Source of the DNA: an uncultured Pseudomonadota bacterium
GTDB lineage: Bacteria; Pseudomonadota; Gammaproteobacteria; Burkholderiales; SG8-39
NCBI GenBank assembly: GCA_903829815.1
Contig: CAIKRR010000076.1
Span: 48,349-112,348, forward strand
Direction of reading: 5' to 3'
DNA length: 64,000 nt
Made by a program: the position numbers and the translations under genes. Below are positions 27,531-36,501 of the stretch, piece after piece. Position 1 is the stretch's first letter. Each line of letters starts with the position of its first letter. Under the pieces are notes generated by a model. It did not search any database. It had not been told where the DNA came from and saw only the letters and a list, made by a program, of their open reading frames with translations.

Positions 27531-28418
27531 TCAGTGGCTGTCGGGGGTCTCGATGACAGCGGTGGCATCCATCGCCAGCGCCCCTTCGTGATCGCGCGCC
27601 CACAGATGGAAGGTGCGCCCGTCAGGCAGCGGTTCGCCGCAGATGCTGAACCGGTTGATGTCCACGATCGGGCGCATCGCGCGAAACTCGAACCGTGCCA
27701 GACGCGCTGCGGGCCGCTCACGGCGCAGACCGTCGACGAGTAGCGTTGCAATCAGGGGTCCGTGCACGATGAGACCGGCGTAGCCCTCGACTTCGGTGAC
27801 ATAGCGCCGGTCGTAGTGGATGCGGTGACCGTTGAAGGTGAGTGCCGAATAACGAAAGAGGAGCACGTCATCGGGCACCCACTCATGGGTCCAGGCCGCC
27901 GTATCCGGGGCCATGACCGGCGGCGGTGCCACATCACCTGGCTTGGCCGCCTCGCGATAGACGATGTCGTGATACTCGATGAGCGCGGGGTCGGCGGCCG
28001 GCACCTCACCCACGCTCACTTCATGACGCACCCGCACGAACACCAGCGGCCCGGTGCGTCCGACCTTCTGGTCGACCCGCTCGATGGTGGAGCGACGCGT
28101 GATGAAGTCACCCACTCGCAACGGTGCCCGAAATTCGAACTGGCTGCCTGCCCACATGCGGCGCGGCAGGGGCACCGGTGGCATGAAGCCACCGCGCCTT
28201 GCATGGCCATCGGGCCCGATCTCGCTTTGCCGGTGCAGGGGCAGAAAATAGAGCCAGTGCCACAGCCCGGGCAACTCGGTGCCCGGGGCCGGGCGCTCGG
28301 CCGGCCGATCGAGAAGAGCCGCCAGCGCCGCGCACGGCGTTGGCGTGATCTGGTCAGTGATGGTCTCGCTGCGGCCGACCCAGTCGGCCAAGTTGTCGCT
28401 ACCTGCCACGGCGGTCAC
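27531..28418 (-). CDS. MaoC-fold (FAS1-like) acyl-CoA dehydratase/hydratase
   Basis: A 295-residue double-hotdog protein resembling mesaconyl-/itaconyl-CoA hydratases. The N-terminal half has MWAGSQFEFRAPLRVGDFIT and EVSVGEV-type strands. The C-terminal hotdog has LFRYSALTFNGHRIHYDRRY, where the Asn and His form the usual hydratase motif (N-H-IHYD), then GYAGLIVHGPLIATLLVDGL. It would hydrate or dehydrate a CoA thioester. The start is GTG 28418 overlapping the upstream tcuA-like stop as GTGA, so it is co-translated. No CoA ligase or CoA transferase is in the operon, so the thioester must come from elsewhere. Confidence 0.82.
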   Translation of the reverse strand: MTAVAGSDNLADWVGRSETITDQITPTPCAALAALLDRPAERPAPGTELPGLWHWLYFLPLHRQSEIGPDGHARRGGFMPPVPLPRRMWAGSQFEFRAPLRVGDFITRRSTIERVDQKVGRTGPLVFVRVRHEVSVGEVPAADPALIEYHDIVYREAAKPGDVAPPPVMAPDTAAWTHEWVPDDVLLFRYSALTFNGHRIHYDRRYVTEVEGYAGLIVHGPLIATLLVDGLRRERPAARLARFEFRAMRPIVDINRFSICGEPLPDGRTFHLWARDHEGALAMDATAVIETPDSH

Positions 28419-29908
28419 GCGCCTGCCCGGCTCGCTGCGTCACGGGCTGCACTGGCACCGGCAATGCGCCCGAATACCGAGCCGTTGGTGAGACCACTGC
28501 CGCCCGGGTAGTTGAAGTAGAAGATGCCACCGACCAGTTCACCAGCCGCGTAGAGCCCCGGAATCGGCTGGCCATCGGTATTCATCACATTGGCATCGGT
28601 GTTGATGCGAAGGCCACCGAAGGTGAAGGTGACACCGCAGGTCACCGCGTAGGCCTCGAACGGGGCGGTATCGAGCACGTTGGCCCAGTTCGACTTGTTG
28701 ATCGAAAGACCTTCGGTGCTGCGACCATCCTTCACGTTCGGATTGAACGCGACATCGGTGCGCACCGCGGCGTTGTACTGCTTGAGTTCGGCCAGTGCGG
28801 CCGCCGGGTTGACGTCATCGAGCTTCTCGACGAGTTCCTCGAGCGTGTTGGCGGTCACCTTGGTGATCTGGCGAATCTTGTATTCGTCGCGCAGCAGATG
28901 CTTCACCTTGGCATCGAAGACCTGCCAGGCAAACTGCCCTGGCTGATTGAGCACGACACGGCCGTACTTGGCATAGGTGTAATTGCGAAAGTCGGCACCC
29001 TCGTCGACAAAGCGCTTGCCCTCGGCATTGAGCATGACGCCAAAGGGATAGCTGTGCTTCTGGAACTGGTCGCCCACGGCCAGATCGCCAAATTCAGGCG
29101 CGTTGCGCTCCCAGCTCACGGCATGGCAGCCCGACCAGTTGCCCACCGGCGCGGCACCAATGTTCATGGCCATCTGCAACGAGTCACCGGTATTGAAACG
29201 GGTACCCCGCACCTTGGCCAGTTCCCAGCCCGGACCCAGGTAACGGGTACGCCACTCGGGGTTGGCCTGGAAGCCGCCACCAGCCAGCACGACCGACTTG
29301 GCGCGGACTTCGATGGTGCGGCCCTCGCGCTTCACGCGAACACCATGTACGCCATCATCATCGGCGATGAGTTCGAACGCCCGCGACGAATACCAGATGT
29401 CGACGCCGTGCTTCGCGCAGGACGCCGTGAGCCCGTCGACCAGCCCCGGACCGCCGCCCCAGGCCTCCACCGTGAGCCCGCCCCAGAACTTGAACTTGCC
29501 ATCGATCTTGAACGCCTGGCGCCCCCAGATCGGTGCAAAACGCACGCCCTTGCCGCGCATCCACACCATCGTGTCGAGGCTGCGACGCACCAGCAGTTCG
29601 GTGAGATCGGGGTCGCATCGATACTGGGTCACCCGACCCATGTCATCGAAGAACTGATCGGCGGTATAGGTCCCGAAGTCGGTATTGGCGATCTCCTGAT
29701 CGGTGAGATCGGGCATCAGCTTCTTCAGATCGTCGACACCATCGTAGACGACGCGCATGGCGCCGGCCGTGAACTTCGAATTGCCACCGGCCTCATCGAA
29801 GGGCGCACGCTCCAGACACAGCACGCGTGATACCGATTCGCGCGCCGACAGGGCTGCACACATGGCGGCATTGCCGCCCCCGACCACCACTACGTCGAAC
29901 TGTTCCAT
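28415..29908 (-). CDS. FAD-dependent dehydrogenase, tricarballylate-dehydrogenase (TcuA)-like
   Basis: A 497-residue flavoprotein of the fumarate-reductase/3-ketosteroid-dehydrogenase superfamily. It starts MEQFDVVVVGGGNAAMCAAL with the dinucleotide-binding fold, followed by DEAGGNSKFTAGAMRVVYDG, typical of TcuA. The C-terminus is VGGIFYFNYPGGSGLTNGSV, the second FAD-binding stretch. In the family a substrate such as tricarballylate is oxidised to cis-aconitate, and TcuB normally takes the electrons; no TcuB is present here. GAAGAAGAG lies before ATG 29908; the open frame to 29980 is rejected. The neighbouring molybdenum hydroxylase suggests a different natural substrate. Confidence 0.82.
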   Translation of the reverse strand: MEQFDVVVVGGGNAAMCAALSARESVSRVLCLERAPFDEAGGNSKFTAGAMRVVYDGVDDLKKLMPDLTDQEIANTDFGTYTADQFFDDMGRVTQYRCDPDLTELLVRRSLDTMVWMRGKGVRFAPIWGRQAFKIDGKFKFWGGLTVEAWGGGPGLVDGLTASCAKHGVDIWYSSRAFELIADDDGVHGVRVKREGRTIEVRAKSVVLAGGGFQANPEWRTRYLGPGWELAKVRGTRFNTGDSLQMAMNIGAAPVGNWSGCHAVSWERNAPEFGDLAVGDQFQKHSYPFGVMLNAEGKRFVDEGADFRNYTYAKYGRVVLNQPGQFAWQVFDAKVKHLLRDEYKIRQITKVTANTLEELVEKLDDVNPAAALAELKQYNAAVRTDVAFNPNVKDGRSTEGLSINKSNWANVLDTAPFEAYAVTCGVTFTFGGLRINTDANVMNTDGQPIPGLYAAGELVGGIFYFNYPGGSGLTNGSVFGRIAGASAARDAASRAGA

Positions 29909-30058
29909 GCTCTTCTTCACAGGTTGGTTGGCGACCACCGGTCGCAATGCCTCCCCCGGGAGGGTGGGCAACGATACCACTCCAGACTGGCCATCGCCTG
30001 CCCGTCCCCGTCGCCGCCCCTGCCCGACGACCGGGGCCGACAGACAGGCAGCCCAGCC

Positions 30059-32455
30059 TCAGCCGGCACGCTGGCGCAGCAAAGCCTTCAGGCGCACCGG
30101 CGTTACCGGCAGGCGAGTGACCGCGCCCGGCTGCCCGATGGCATCGTCGATAGCCGCCGCAATGGCCGCCCCGACCCCATTGATGCCAGCCTCGCCCGCG
30201 CCCTTGATGCCCAGCGGATTGAGCGGGCTGGGCGCATCCTCGGTGATCATCACCTCCACCGGCGGAATATCGTCGAGGGTCGGCAGCAGGTAATCCGCCA
30301 GGGTCACCGCCAGCGGCTCACCGTTCTCGTCGTAGGCAAACTCCTCGAGCAAGGCGCCCCCGATGCCTTGCGCGACACCGCCCACGATCTGTCCCTCGAC
30401 CAGCATCGGATTCACCGCACGGCCGACGTCATAGCCGACAAAGAAGCGTTCGACGCGCGCGGCACCCGTGTCGCGATCGACCCGTACCACCGCCACATGA
30501 ACACCATAGGGGTAGGTCATGCTGGGGGTCTCGTACCAGCCCTCGGCGGTGAGCCCGGGTTCGCGCTCGCCGCGCGCGCGCGCGGTCGGCGCGAGCGCCG
30601 AGGCAACATCGCCCAGCGCAAGGCCGGGGCCCGAGTCGCCACGCCGAATCACCCGCCCATCGACGATGTCCAGCCCCTCGATCGCACAACCGAGCATCGA
30701 AGCCGCCATGTCGAGCGCCTTGGCGCGAACCCGCAATGCTGCATTGTGCGTGGCTGACCCGGTCATGACAGTGGCACGGCCGGCATGGGCACCCACCCCG
30801 TACTGAATGCGATCGGTACGGCCATGAACGACCCGCACGCGGCGGTAGTCGACGCCGAGGGTGCTGGCACAGATCTGCGCAACCACGGTCTCGAAGCCCT
30901 GCCCGACCGAGGCACCACCCGTGACCACCTCGACCGCCCCGGTGAAGTCGACCGTGATGCGCACCCCATCGGCAGGTCCGAGGCCGCTCTTCTCGACGAA
31001 GCAGGCGAGGCCCACGCCCACCGCCTCGCCCTGCGCGCGACGCGCCTGCAGATCGGCCTGCAGCCGTGGCCAGTCGAGTGCATCAAGCGTCTTTTGCAGC
31101 AGCAAGGGGTAATCGCCGGAATCGAAGACGATGTTGTCCTCGATCGTCTCGATACCGCGCGGGAAAGGCATCTGCTCGGGGCGTATCAAGTTGCGACGGC
31201 GCAATTCGATCGGGTCGATGCCCATGCGCTGCGCGATCGCATCGAACAATCGCTCGCGCACGAACGAACTCTCGAATCGCCCCGGCGCGCGATAAGTGGC
31301 CGCCGGCGTCTTGTTGGTGAGCCGGTAGTGCCCGGTTACCCGGTAGGCTGGCAACACGTACCCGCCGGGCAGGATCCCGGCCGTCATGTCCGCCACCCGA
31401 TCGCCATGGGTGCGTACATAGGCACCCTGATCGTGGAAGAACTCGTCATCCATGGCGAGCACGAAGCCATCGGCGGCAACGGCCGCACGGACTCGGTGAA
31501 CCTGCTCGCGCGACTGGTTGGTGGTCATCAGCGCTTCGTAGCGGTCTTCGATCCACTTCACCGGGCGCTCCAGACGCATGGCCGCGAGCAGCACCAGCAC
31601 GTCCTCGGGGTAGATCTCGCCGCGCACGCCAAAGCCGCCACCCACGTGAAGTTCAAAGAGGTGAATGGCGTGCGGACTGCGCCCGAGCATGCGTGCGAGC
31701 GCATCGCGATTGCGGTGCGGCACCTTGGCGGCACCGTGCAATTCGAGCACATCGCGCGCGGCATCGTAGCGACCGATCGCACCGCGGGTCTCGAGCGGCA
31801 CGCCCGAGTGGCGCCCAGTGGCCAATTCGAGCTCGACCGTGCAGGCAGCCTTGGCAAACGCCGCCTCGATATCCCCATAGCCTTTGCGTATGGTGGTGGG
31901 TTGGGTGGGCAGGCCCGGCGCAAATTCGCCAAGCGCCGCGGTGGCATCGGTGAGCACCGGCAGCGACTCGAGGTCGAGGCTCACGCGTTCGGCCGCGTCT
32001 TCGGCAATGAAGGGGTCGGTTGCAAAGACCGCCGCGACCGGATCCCCGACATAGCGCACCCGATCGCGCGCCAGAATGGGCTGCAGGTAGGGGTCGAGTT
32101 CGACCGAGGGCCCTTCACGCAAGGGGATACAGGGGATGCCGACCACATCCTGCGCGGTCCAGACCGCCACCACGCCACGCATGGCAAGGGCCTCCGAGGC
32201 GTCAACGCCGAGCAATCGGGCATGGGCCACCGGCGAGCGCACCATGCGCATGTGCAACTGATGCGGAAACGACAGGTCGGCGGCAAACCGGCCCTGACCG
32301 CGTACGAGCGGCAGGTCTTCCAGGCGCGTGACCGACTGGCCGAATGGGTCGGGCCGATCGTTGTGCGGCGCGGTCGTGCCAGGCACCGCCACCGGAGCCT
32401 CGGTCGGGCGATCGACAACCGGCGTCTCCCCGGCGGCGGCGATGGCGGCGCTCAT
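30059..32455 (-). CDS. Molybdenum hydroxylase, large (Mo-cofactor) subunit
   Basis: A 798-residue xanthine-dehydrogenase-family large subunit. It contains DPFGQSVTRLEDLPLVRGQG, the family entry motif, then FELHVGGGFGVRGEIYPEDV and PAATYRAPGRFESSFVRERL. Further Mo-cofactor segments are GGASVGQGFETVVAQICAST and the terminal GIKGAGEAGINGVGAAIAAA with the catalytic Glu. It lacks the AYRCSFR loop of CO dehydrogenases, so carbon monoxide is not the substrate; hydroxylation of a heteroaromatic or aldehyde is more likely. ATG 32455 overlaps the 2Fe-2S subunit stop (ATGA). It needs the FAD and 2Fe-2S subunits encoded upstream. Substrate unknown. Confidence 0.88.
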   Translation of the reverse strand: MSAAIAAAGETPVVDRPTEAPVAVPGTTAPHNDRPDPFGQSVTRLEDLPLVRGQGRFAADLSFPHQLHMRMVRSPVAHARLLGVDASEALAMRGVVAVWTAQDVVGIPCIPLREGPSVELDPYLQPILARDRVRYVGDPVAAVFATDPFIAEDAAERVSLDLESLPVLTDATAALGEFAPGLPTQPTTIRKGYGDIEAAFAKAACTVELELATGRHSGVPLETRGAIGRYDAARDVLELHGAAKVPHRNRDALARMLGRSPHAIHLFELHVGGGFGVRGEIYPEDVLVLLAAMRLERPVKWIEDRYEALMTTNQSREQVHRVRAAVAADGFVLAMDDEFFHDQGAYVRTHGDRVADMTAGILPGGYVLPAYRVTGHYRLTNKTPAATYRAPGRFESSFVRERLFDAIAQRMGIDPIELRRRNLIRPEQMPFPRGIETIEDNIVFDSGDYPLLLQKTLDALDWPRLQADLQARRAQGEAVGVGLACFVEKSGLGPADGVRITVDFTGAVEVVTGGASVGQGFETVVAQICASTLGVDYRRVRVVHGRTDRIQYGVGAHAGRATVMTGSATHNAALRVRAKALDMAASMLGCAIEGLDIVDGRVIRRGDSGPGLALGDVASALAPTARARGEREPGLTAEGWYETPSMTYPYGVHVAVVRVDRDTGAARVERFFVGYDVGRAVNPMLVEGQIVGGVAQGIGGALLEEFAYDENGEPLAVTLADYLLPTLDDIPPVEVMITEDAPSPLNPLGIKGAGEAGINGVGAAIAAAIDDAIGQPGAVTRLPVTPVRLKALLRQRAG

Positions 32456-32937
32456 GCGGCCCCCGATGTGGCATGCATCGCCTTGCTGGCCGCACGCACC
32501 GCGAGCACGATGTTCTTGTACCCGGTGCATCGACACAGGTTCGACGACAAGGCCTCCTGCAATTCGGCGTCACTGGGCGGATCGGGTCGCTCGAGGAGCG
32601 CGGTCGAGAGCATCAGGAATCCGGGCGTACAAAATCCGCATTGCAGGGCGTGATGATCCATGAAGGCCTGCTGCAGGGGATGCAACTGCGACCCTTGCGC
32701 CAGACCCTCGACGGTACGGATCTGCGCGCCTTCGGCTTGCACGGCAAACACGAGGCAGGCGCGTACCGGATCACCATCGACGATCACGGTGCAGGCACCA
32801 CAGACACCATGCTCGCAACCCACATGGGTACCGGTGAGACGGCACTCCTCACGGATCACATCGGCCAGGGTGCGTCGAGGCTCCACCTCGACCTCATGTC
32901 GATGACCGTTGATCGTCAATGTGATGGGGTGCTTCAT
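32452..32937 (-). CDS. Molybdenum hydroxylase, 2Fe-2S subunit
   Basis: A 161-residue small subunit with two [2Fe-2S] sites. The plant-type ferredoxin domain has HVGCEHGVCGACTVIVDGDP with the later Cys in VRACLVFAV. The helical domain has LQCGFCTPGFLMLS and SSNLCRCTGYKNIVLAVR. It passes electrons from the Mo centre to the FAD subunit. The start is ATG 32937 (MKHPITLTINGHRHEVEV); a long upstream in-frame extension to 33171 is low-complexity and rejected. It is coupled to the large subunit by ATGA overlap. Confidence 0.92.
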   Translation of the reverse strand: MKHPITLTINGHRHEVEVEPRRTLADVIREECRLTGTHVGCEHGVCGACTVIVDGDPVRACLVFAVQAEGAQIRTVEGLAQGSQLHPLQQAFMDHHALQCGFCTPGFLMLSTALLERPDPPSDAELQEALSSNLCRCTGYKNIVLAVRAASKAMHATSGAA

Positions 32938-33034
32938 GGTCAGTGATTCCGCAAGCAGGAAAGAGGGGATGCCGAACGCATGGCGAGGGAGCACGGCGTC
33001 ATGGGGTACAGGGTCGTGGGGTGCCGTGCCCGCA

Positions 33035-33931
33035 TCAGACCCATGCGCGCTCGAGCGCGCGACGCACGCTCGACTCGACCAGTTCACGCCGGTAAATGGC
33101 CGGCAACTGTGGCTGCTCGAGCGGGTCGACAGCGGCGGCGGCGGCACGGGCTGCCGCCTGGAAGACATCAATGGCAGGCACGCAGCCCTCGAGCAGGGCC
33201 TCGGCCTGGGCGATGCGACAAGGTCGGTCTTCGACCCCGCTCACGCCAACCCGCGGCGAGTGGATGCGCCCGTCAACCAGATCGAAACTCACCAGCGCCA
33301 TGGCAAGCGCGAAGTCGCCCCGTCGGCGGCTGAATTCATCAAAACCCATGCGCGCGCCGGCACTCGGCAGCGTGATGCGCGCCTCCACCAGCATTTCGTC
33401 GGGTTCGATCGCCGTGCTCATCACGCCGGTAAAAAAATCATCAGCCCGCACAATCCGCTCGCCACGCACGCTTCGCAGCACAAGGCGCGCATCGAGCGTG
33501 CTGGCCACCAGACACCATTCGGAGGCCGGATCGGCGTGCGCCAGGCTGCCGCAGAAGGTACCGCGCATGCGAATCGGGTAATGCGCGATATGGCCTGCCA
33601 CCTCGGTGAGCAGGCGACCGAGCGGTCCCGCGACCACTGGCCGGTGGAAGGCGGCATGGCGCACCAGTGCGCCGATGACGAGTTCAGTGCCAGGCGCTGC
33701 GTCGGGCGCAGGCACAGACGCAACGACGGGCTGCTCGCTCAAGCGATCGAGCCCGGCAATCCGGTTGATATCGACCAGATGGCCCGGACGCACGAACCGG
33801 AAGGCCATCGTCGGCACCAGGCTCTGGCCGCCGGCAATGATGCGCCCATCCTCGGGCGCCACCTCGGCCAGGATGGCAAGTGCCTCATCGAGGCTGCGCG
33901 GCGCGTGGTACTGGAAGGCAACGGATCTCAT
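33035..33931 (-). CDS. Molybdenum hydroxylase, FAD-binding subunit
   Basis: A 298-residue medium subunit of the CoxM/xanthine-dehydrogenase FAD domain type. It begins MRSVAFQYHAPRSLDEALAI and has the FAD-pyrophosphate loop IIAGGQSLVPTMAFRFVRPG. The second motif is IRMRGTFCGSLAHADPASEW. It takes electrons from the 2Fe-2S subunit. It is the first gene of the minus-strand operon and lies 150 bases from the divergent second large subunit at 34081, so a shared divergent promoter region probably controls both. Confidence 0.92.
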   Translation of the reverse strand: MRSVAFQYHAPRSLDEALAILAEVAPEDGRIIAGGQSLVPTMAFRFVRPGHLVDINRIAGLDRLSEQPVVASVPAPDAAPGTELVIGALVRHAAFHRPVVAGPLGRLLTEVAGHIAHYPIRMRGTFCGSLAHADPASEWCLVASTLDARLVLRSVRGERIVRADDFFTGVMSTAIEPDEMLVEARITLPSAGARMGFDEFSRRRGDFALAMALVSFDLVDGRIHSPRVGVSGVEDRPCRIAQAEALLEGCVPAIDVFQAAARAAAAAVDPLEQPQLPAIYRRELVESSVRRALERAWV

Positions 33932-34080
33932 CGAGGCTGGTGGTACAAGGTCGCCCTGCGCAATGGCAGGGACGGGATGACGGGCCGGCCGACCAGGGAC
34001 CGGCGCGCACGCGCGCAGGACCGGTGCCGGAAAGAGCCCATGATATCGTTCCGGCATCGCTTGTGGAGTCGACACGCTGC

Positions 34081-36501
34081 ATGGACAACACCCTCGCCCG
34101 GCCGGTAGGGCCTACGGCACCCGCGGGCAATGCCGCCGCTCAACCTGGAACTGCAGAGCGCTGGGTCGGCGCACGCATCCCCCGCGTCGAAGACCGCAAC
34201 TTCCTGCTCGGTGGCGGGCGCTACGTCGATGACATCACGCCTCCTGGGGTGCTGCATGCCGTGTTCGTGCGCAGCAGTCATGCGCATGCACGTATTCGAG
34301 GCGTCGATTGTGCGGCAGCGCGTGCCCTGGCAGGCGTTGCGGCGGTATACACCCTGGACGATCTGGCACCAGGGCTCGCTCGTACCCGGATGACCGCCAT
34401 GGTGCGCGCTGCCCGTCGGCCGACGTGGATTACGCCCTTCGTGCTTGCCAGCGACGAGGTCTGCTTTGTAGGTGAGACCATCGCGGTCGTGATCGCCTCG
34501 AGCCGGCGCATTGCCGAAGACGCCGCTGCGCTGGTCGATGTCGACTACCAACCGCTGCCGGTCGTGGCCGACTGCCGCCAGTCGGTTGCACCCGACGCCC
34601 CGCGCGTACGGCTCGAAGCGCCTTCCAACACGCTGCCCGTGCAACAGGTGGGCTATGGCGACGTTGCCGCTGCCTTTGCCGGTGCCGCCCATGTCTTTGC
34701 CGAATCGCTCTCGATCCAGCGTGGCAGCGGGCACTCGATGGAGCCACGCGGCCTGGTGGCCGAATGGAGCGCGCGCGAAGGCTCGCTGCTCGTTCATGCC
34801 TCGACCCAGAAGCCACACGATCTCCTGCAATCGATCGCCGACTGCCTTGGCCTGGACGAGTCGAGCATTCGGGTTGTGGTACCCGATGTGGGGGGCGGTT
34901 TCGGGCCCAAGCTCATCATCTATCCAGAAGACATGGCGGTGTGTGCCGCAGCGCGCAAACTCGGTCGCAGCGTCAAGTGGGTGGAAGATCGGCGTGAGAA
35001 TTTCGTATCGGCCGTGCATGAGCGCGACCAACTCTGGGAAATGGAAGTCGCAGTCGATGCCGACGGGCGCCTGCGCGGGATGCGCGGCTCGCTCATCCAC
35101 GATCAGGGCGCTTATGCCTACCAGGACATCAACATCCCGTTCAATTCGGCCACCTCGCTGCCCGGCACCTACATCCTGCCCTCGCTGGCCATGGACATCC
35201 ATGTGGCACAGACCAACCGGGTACCGGTCTCCTCGGTGCGAGGTGCCGGCTACCCGCAACCGGTCTTCGTCACCGAACGTCTGCTCGATCGGGTGGCGCG
35301 CGAACTCGGGCTCGATCCGGCCGAAGTGCGCCGGCGCAACCTGATACCAGCTGCGAAGATGCCCTACGAGAAACCGTTCAAGGAACGCTCAGGCGCACCG
35401 GTTACCTACGACACCGGCGACTACCCGGCCTCGCAAGCACAGGCGATTGAAGCTGCCGACTGGGCCGGCTTTGCCACCCGCCAGGCCACTGCACGCGCCC
35501 GGGGGCGCTTCATCGGCATCGGCATCGCCAACGCCGTGAAGGGCACCGGTCGCGGGCCGTTCGAGTCGGGCATCGTGCGAGTGGCCACCAACGGACGGGT
35601 GTCGGTCTTTACCGGTGCCGCCGCCATGGGCCAGGGCCTCGGGACGGCACTGGCGCAGATCTGCGCACGTGAACTGGGCGTGCGAGTCGACGACATCACG
35701 GTCATTGCCGGTGATACCGGGCGCGCTCGCATGGGCCTGGGCGGTTTTGCCAGCCGGCAGCTGGTGACGGCTGGCTCCTCGGTGATGATGGCCTCGCGCG
35801 AGGTGGCGATCAAGGCCCGCAAGGTGGCAAGCAGCATCCTCGAAGCCGCCGAGGCCGATCTGGAACTGGTCGACGGTGCCGTGCGCGTCGTGGGTGCGCC
35901 CCAGCTTGCCGTCAGCCTGGGCGATATCGCCCGTGTGCTGCGAGGCGGCCCGGGTTACGGCTTTCCTGAAGGCGTCGAGCCAGGCCTCGATGCGGAGTTT
36001 CACTACCGCACCGACGCGCTCACCTACGCCAATGCCTGTCATGTGGCCGAGGTCGAGGTTGACCCGGGCACCGGTGACGTGACGGTCCTGCGCTACACCG
36101 CCATGCAGGACTGCGGCCGGCTCATCAACCCGCTCATCGTAGACGGACAGGTGCATGGTGCGATCGCGCACGGACTGGGTAACGCGATCTTCGAGCACAC
36201 GCCGTATGACAGCGAGGGACAACCACTGGCAACCACCTACGCCGACTATCTGCTCCCCACCGCCACCGAAGTGCCGCACTTCGACCTTGTCTATCGCGAG
36301 TCGCCTACGCCACTCAACCCGCTCGGGGCCAAGGGAGCCGGCGAAGTGGGCACGATACCGGCCACCGCCGCGATCATCGCCGCCATCGAGGATGCCCTGG
36401 CCCACCTGGGTGTGCGCCTCACGCACGCGCCGGTGTCACCGGTGGACATCGTGCGGCAGGTGAATGCTGCGCGTGCAGAGCCGGCAAGGGGACTGCAGTG
36501 A
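34081..36501 (+). CDS. Second molybdenum hydroxylase large subunit
   Basis: An 806-residue paralogue of the large subunit at 30059, encoded divergently. Shared features include GARIPRVEDRNFLLGGGRYV, VVVPDVGGGFGPKLIIYPED, GAAAMGQGLGTALAQICARE and GAKGAGEVGTIPATAAIIAA with the catalytic Glu. The active-site loop differs: SSVRGAGYPQPVFVTERL here against TYRAPGRFESSFVRERL in the other copy, so substrate preference is probably different. No own 2Fe-2S or FAD subunits accompany it; it may share those of the divergent operon. The in-frame region upstream of ATG 34081 overlaps the FAD-subunit gene on the other strand and is rejected. Confidence 0.88.
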   Translation: MDNTLARPVGPTAPAGNAAAQPGTAERWVGARIPRVEDRNFLLGGGRYVDDITPPGVLHAVFVRSSHAHARIRGVDCAAARALAGVAAVYTLDDLAPGLARTRMTAMVRAARRPTWITPFVLASDEVCFVGETIAVVIASSRRIAEDAAALVDVDYQPLPVVADCRQSVAPDAPRVRLEAPSNTLPVQQVGYGDVAAAFAGAAHVFAESLSIQRGSGHSMEPRGLVAEWSAREGSLLVHASTQKPHDLLQSIADCLGLDESSIRVVVPDVGGGFGPKLIIYPEDMAVCAAARKLGRSVKWVEDRRENFVSAVHERDQLWEMEVAVDADGRLRGMRGSLIHDQGAYAYQDINIPFNSATSLPGTYILPSLAMDIHVAQTNRVPVSSVRGAGYPQPVFVTERLLDRVARELGLDPAEVRRRNLIPAAKMPYEKPFKERSGAPVTYDTGDYPASQAQAIEAADWAGFATRQATARARGRFIGIGIANAVKGTGRGPFESGIVRVATNGRVSVFTGAAAMGQGLGTALAQICARELGVRVDDITVIAGDTGRARMGLGGFASRQLVTAGSSVMMASREVAIKARKVASSILEAAEADLELVDGAVRVVGAPQLAVSLGDIARVLRGGPGYGFPEGVEPGLDAEFHYRTDALTYANACHVAEVEVDPGTGDVTVLRYTAMQDCGRLINPLIVDGQVHGAIAHGLGNAIFEHTPYDSEGQPLATTYADYLLPTATEVPHFDLVYRESPTPLNPLGAKGAGEVGTIPATAAIIAAIEDALAHLGVRLTHAPVSPVDIVRQVNAARAEPARGLQ

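Noticed and set aside
30785..32653. Plus-strand open frame of 622 codons opposite the Mo large subunit
   Set aside because: It mirrors the coding strand with the same compositional artefact and no family motifs, while the minus strand encodes a full molybdenum hydroxylase.
33880..34080. N-terminal extension of the second Mo subunit
   Set aside because: The in-frame extension overlaps the divergent FAD-subunit gene and the promoter region; ATG 34081 fits the family.
30059..36501. Carbon monoxide dehydrogenase (coxMSL)
   Set aside because: Both large subunits lack the AYRCSFR active-site loop of CO dehydrogenases.
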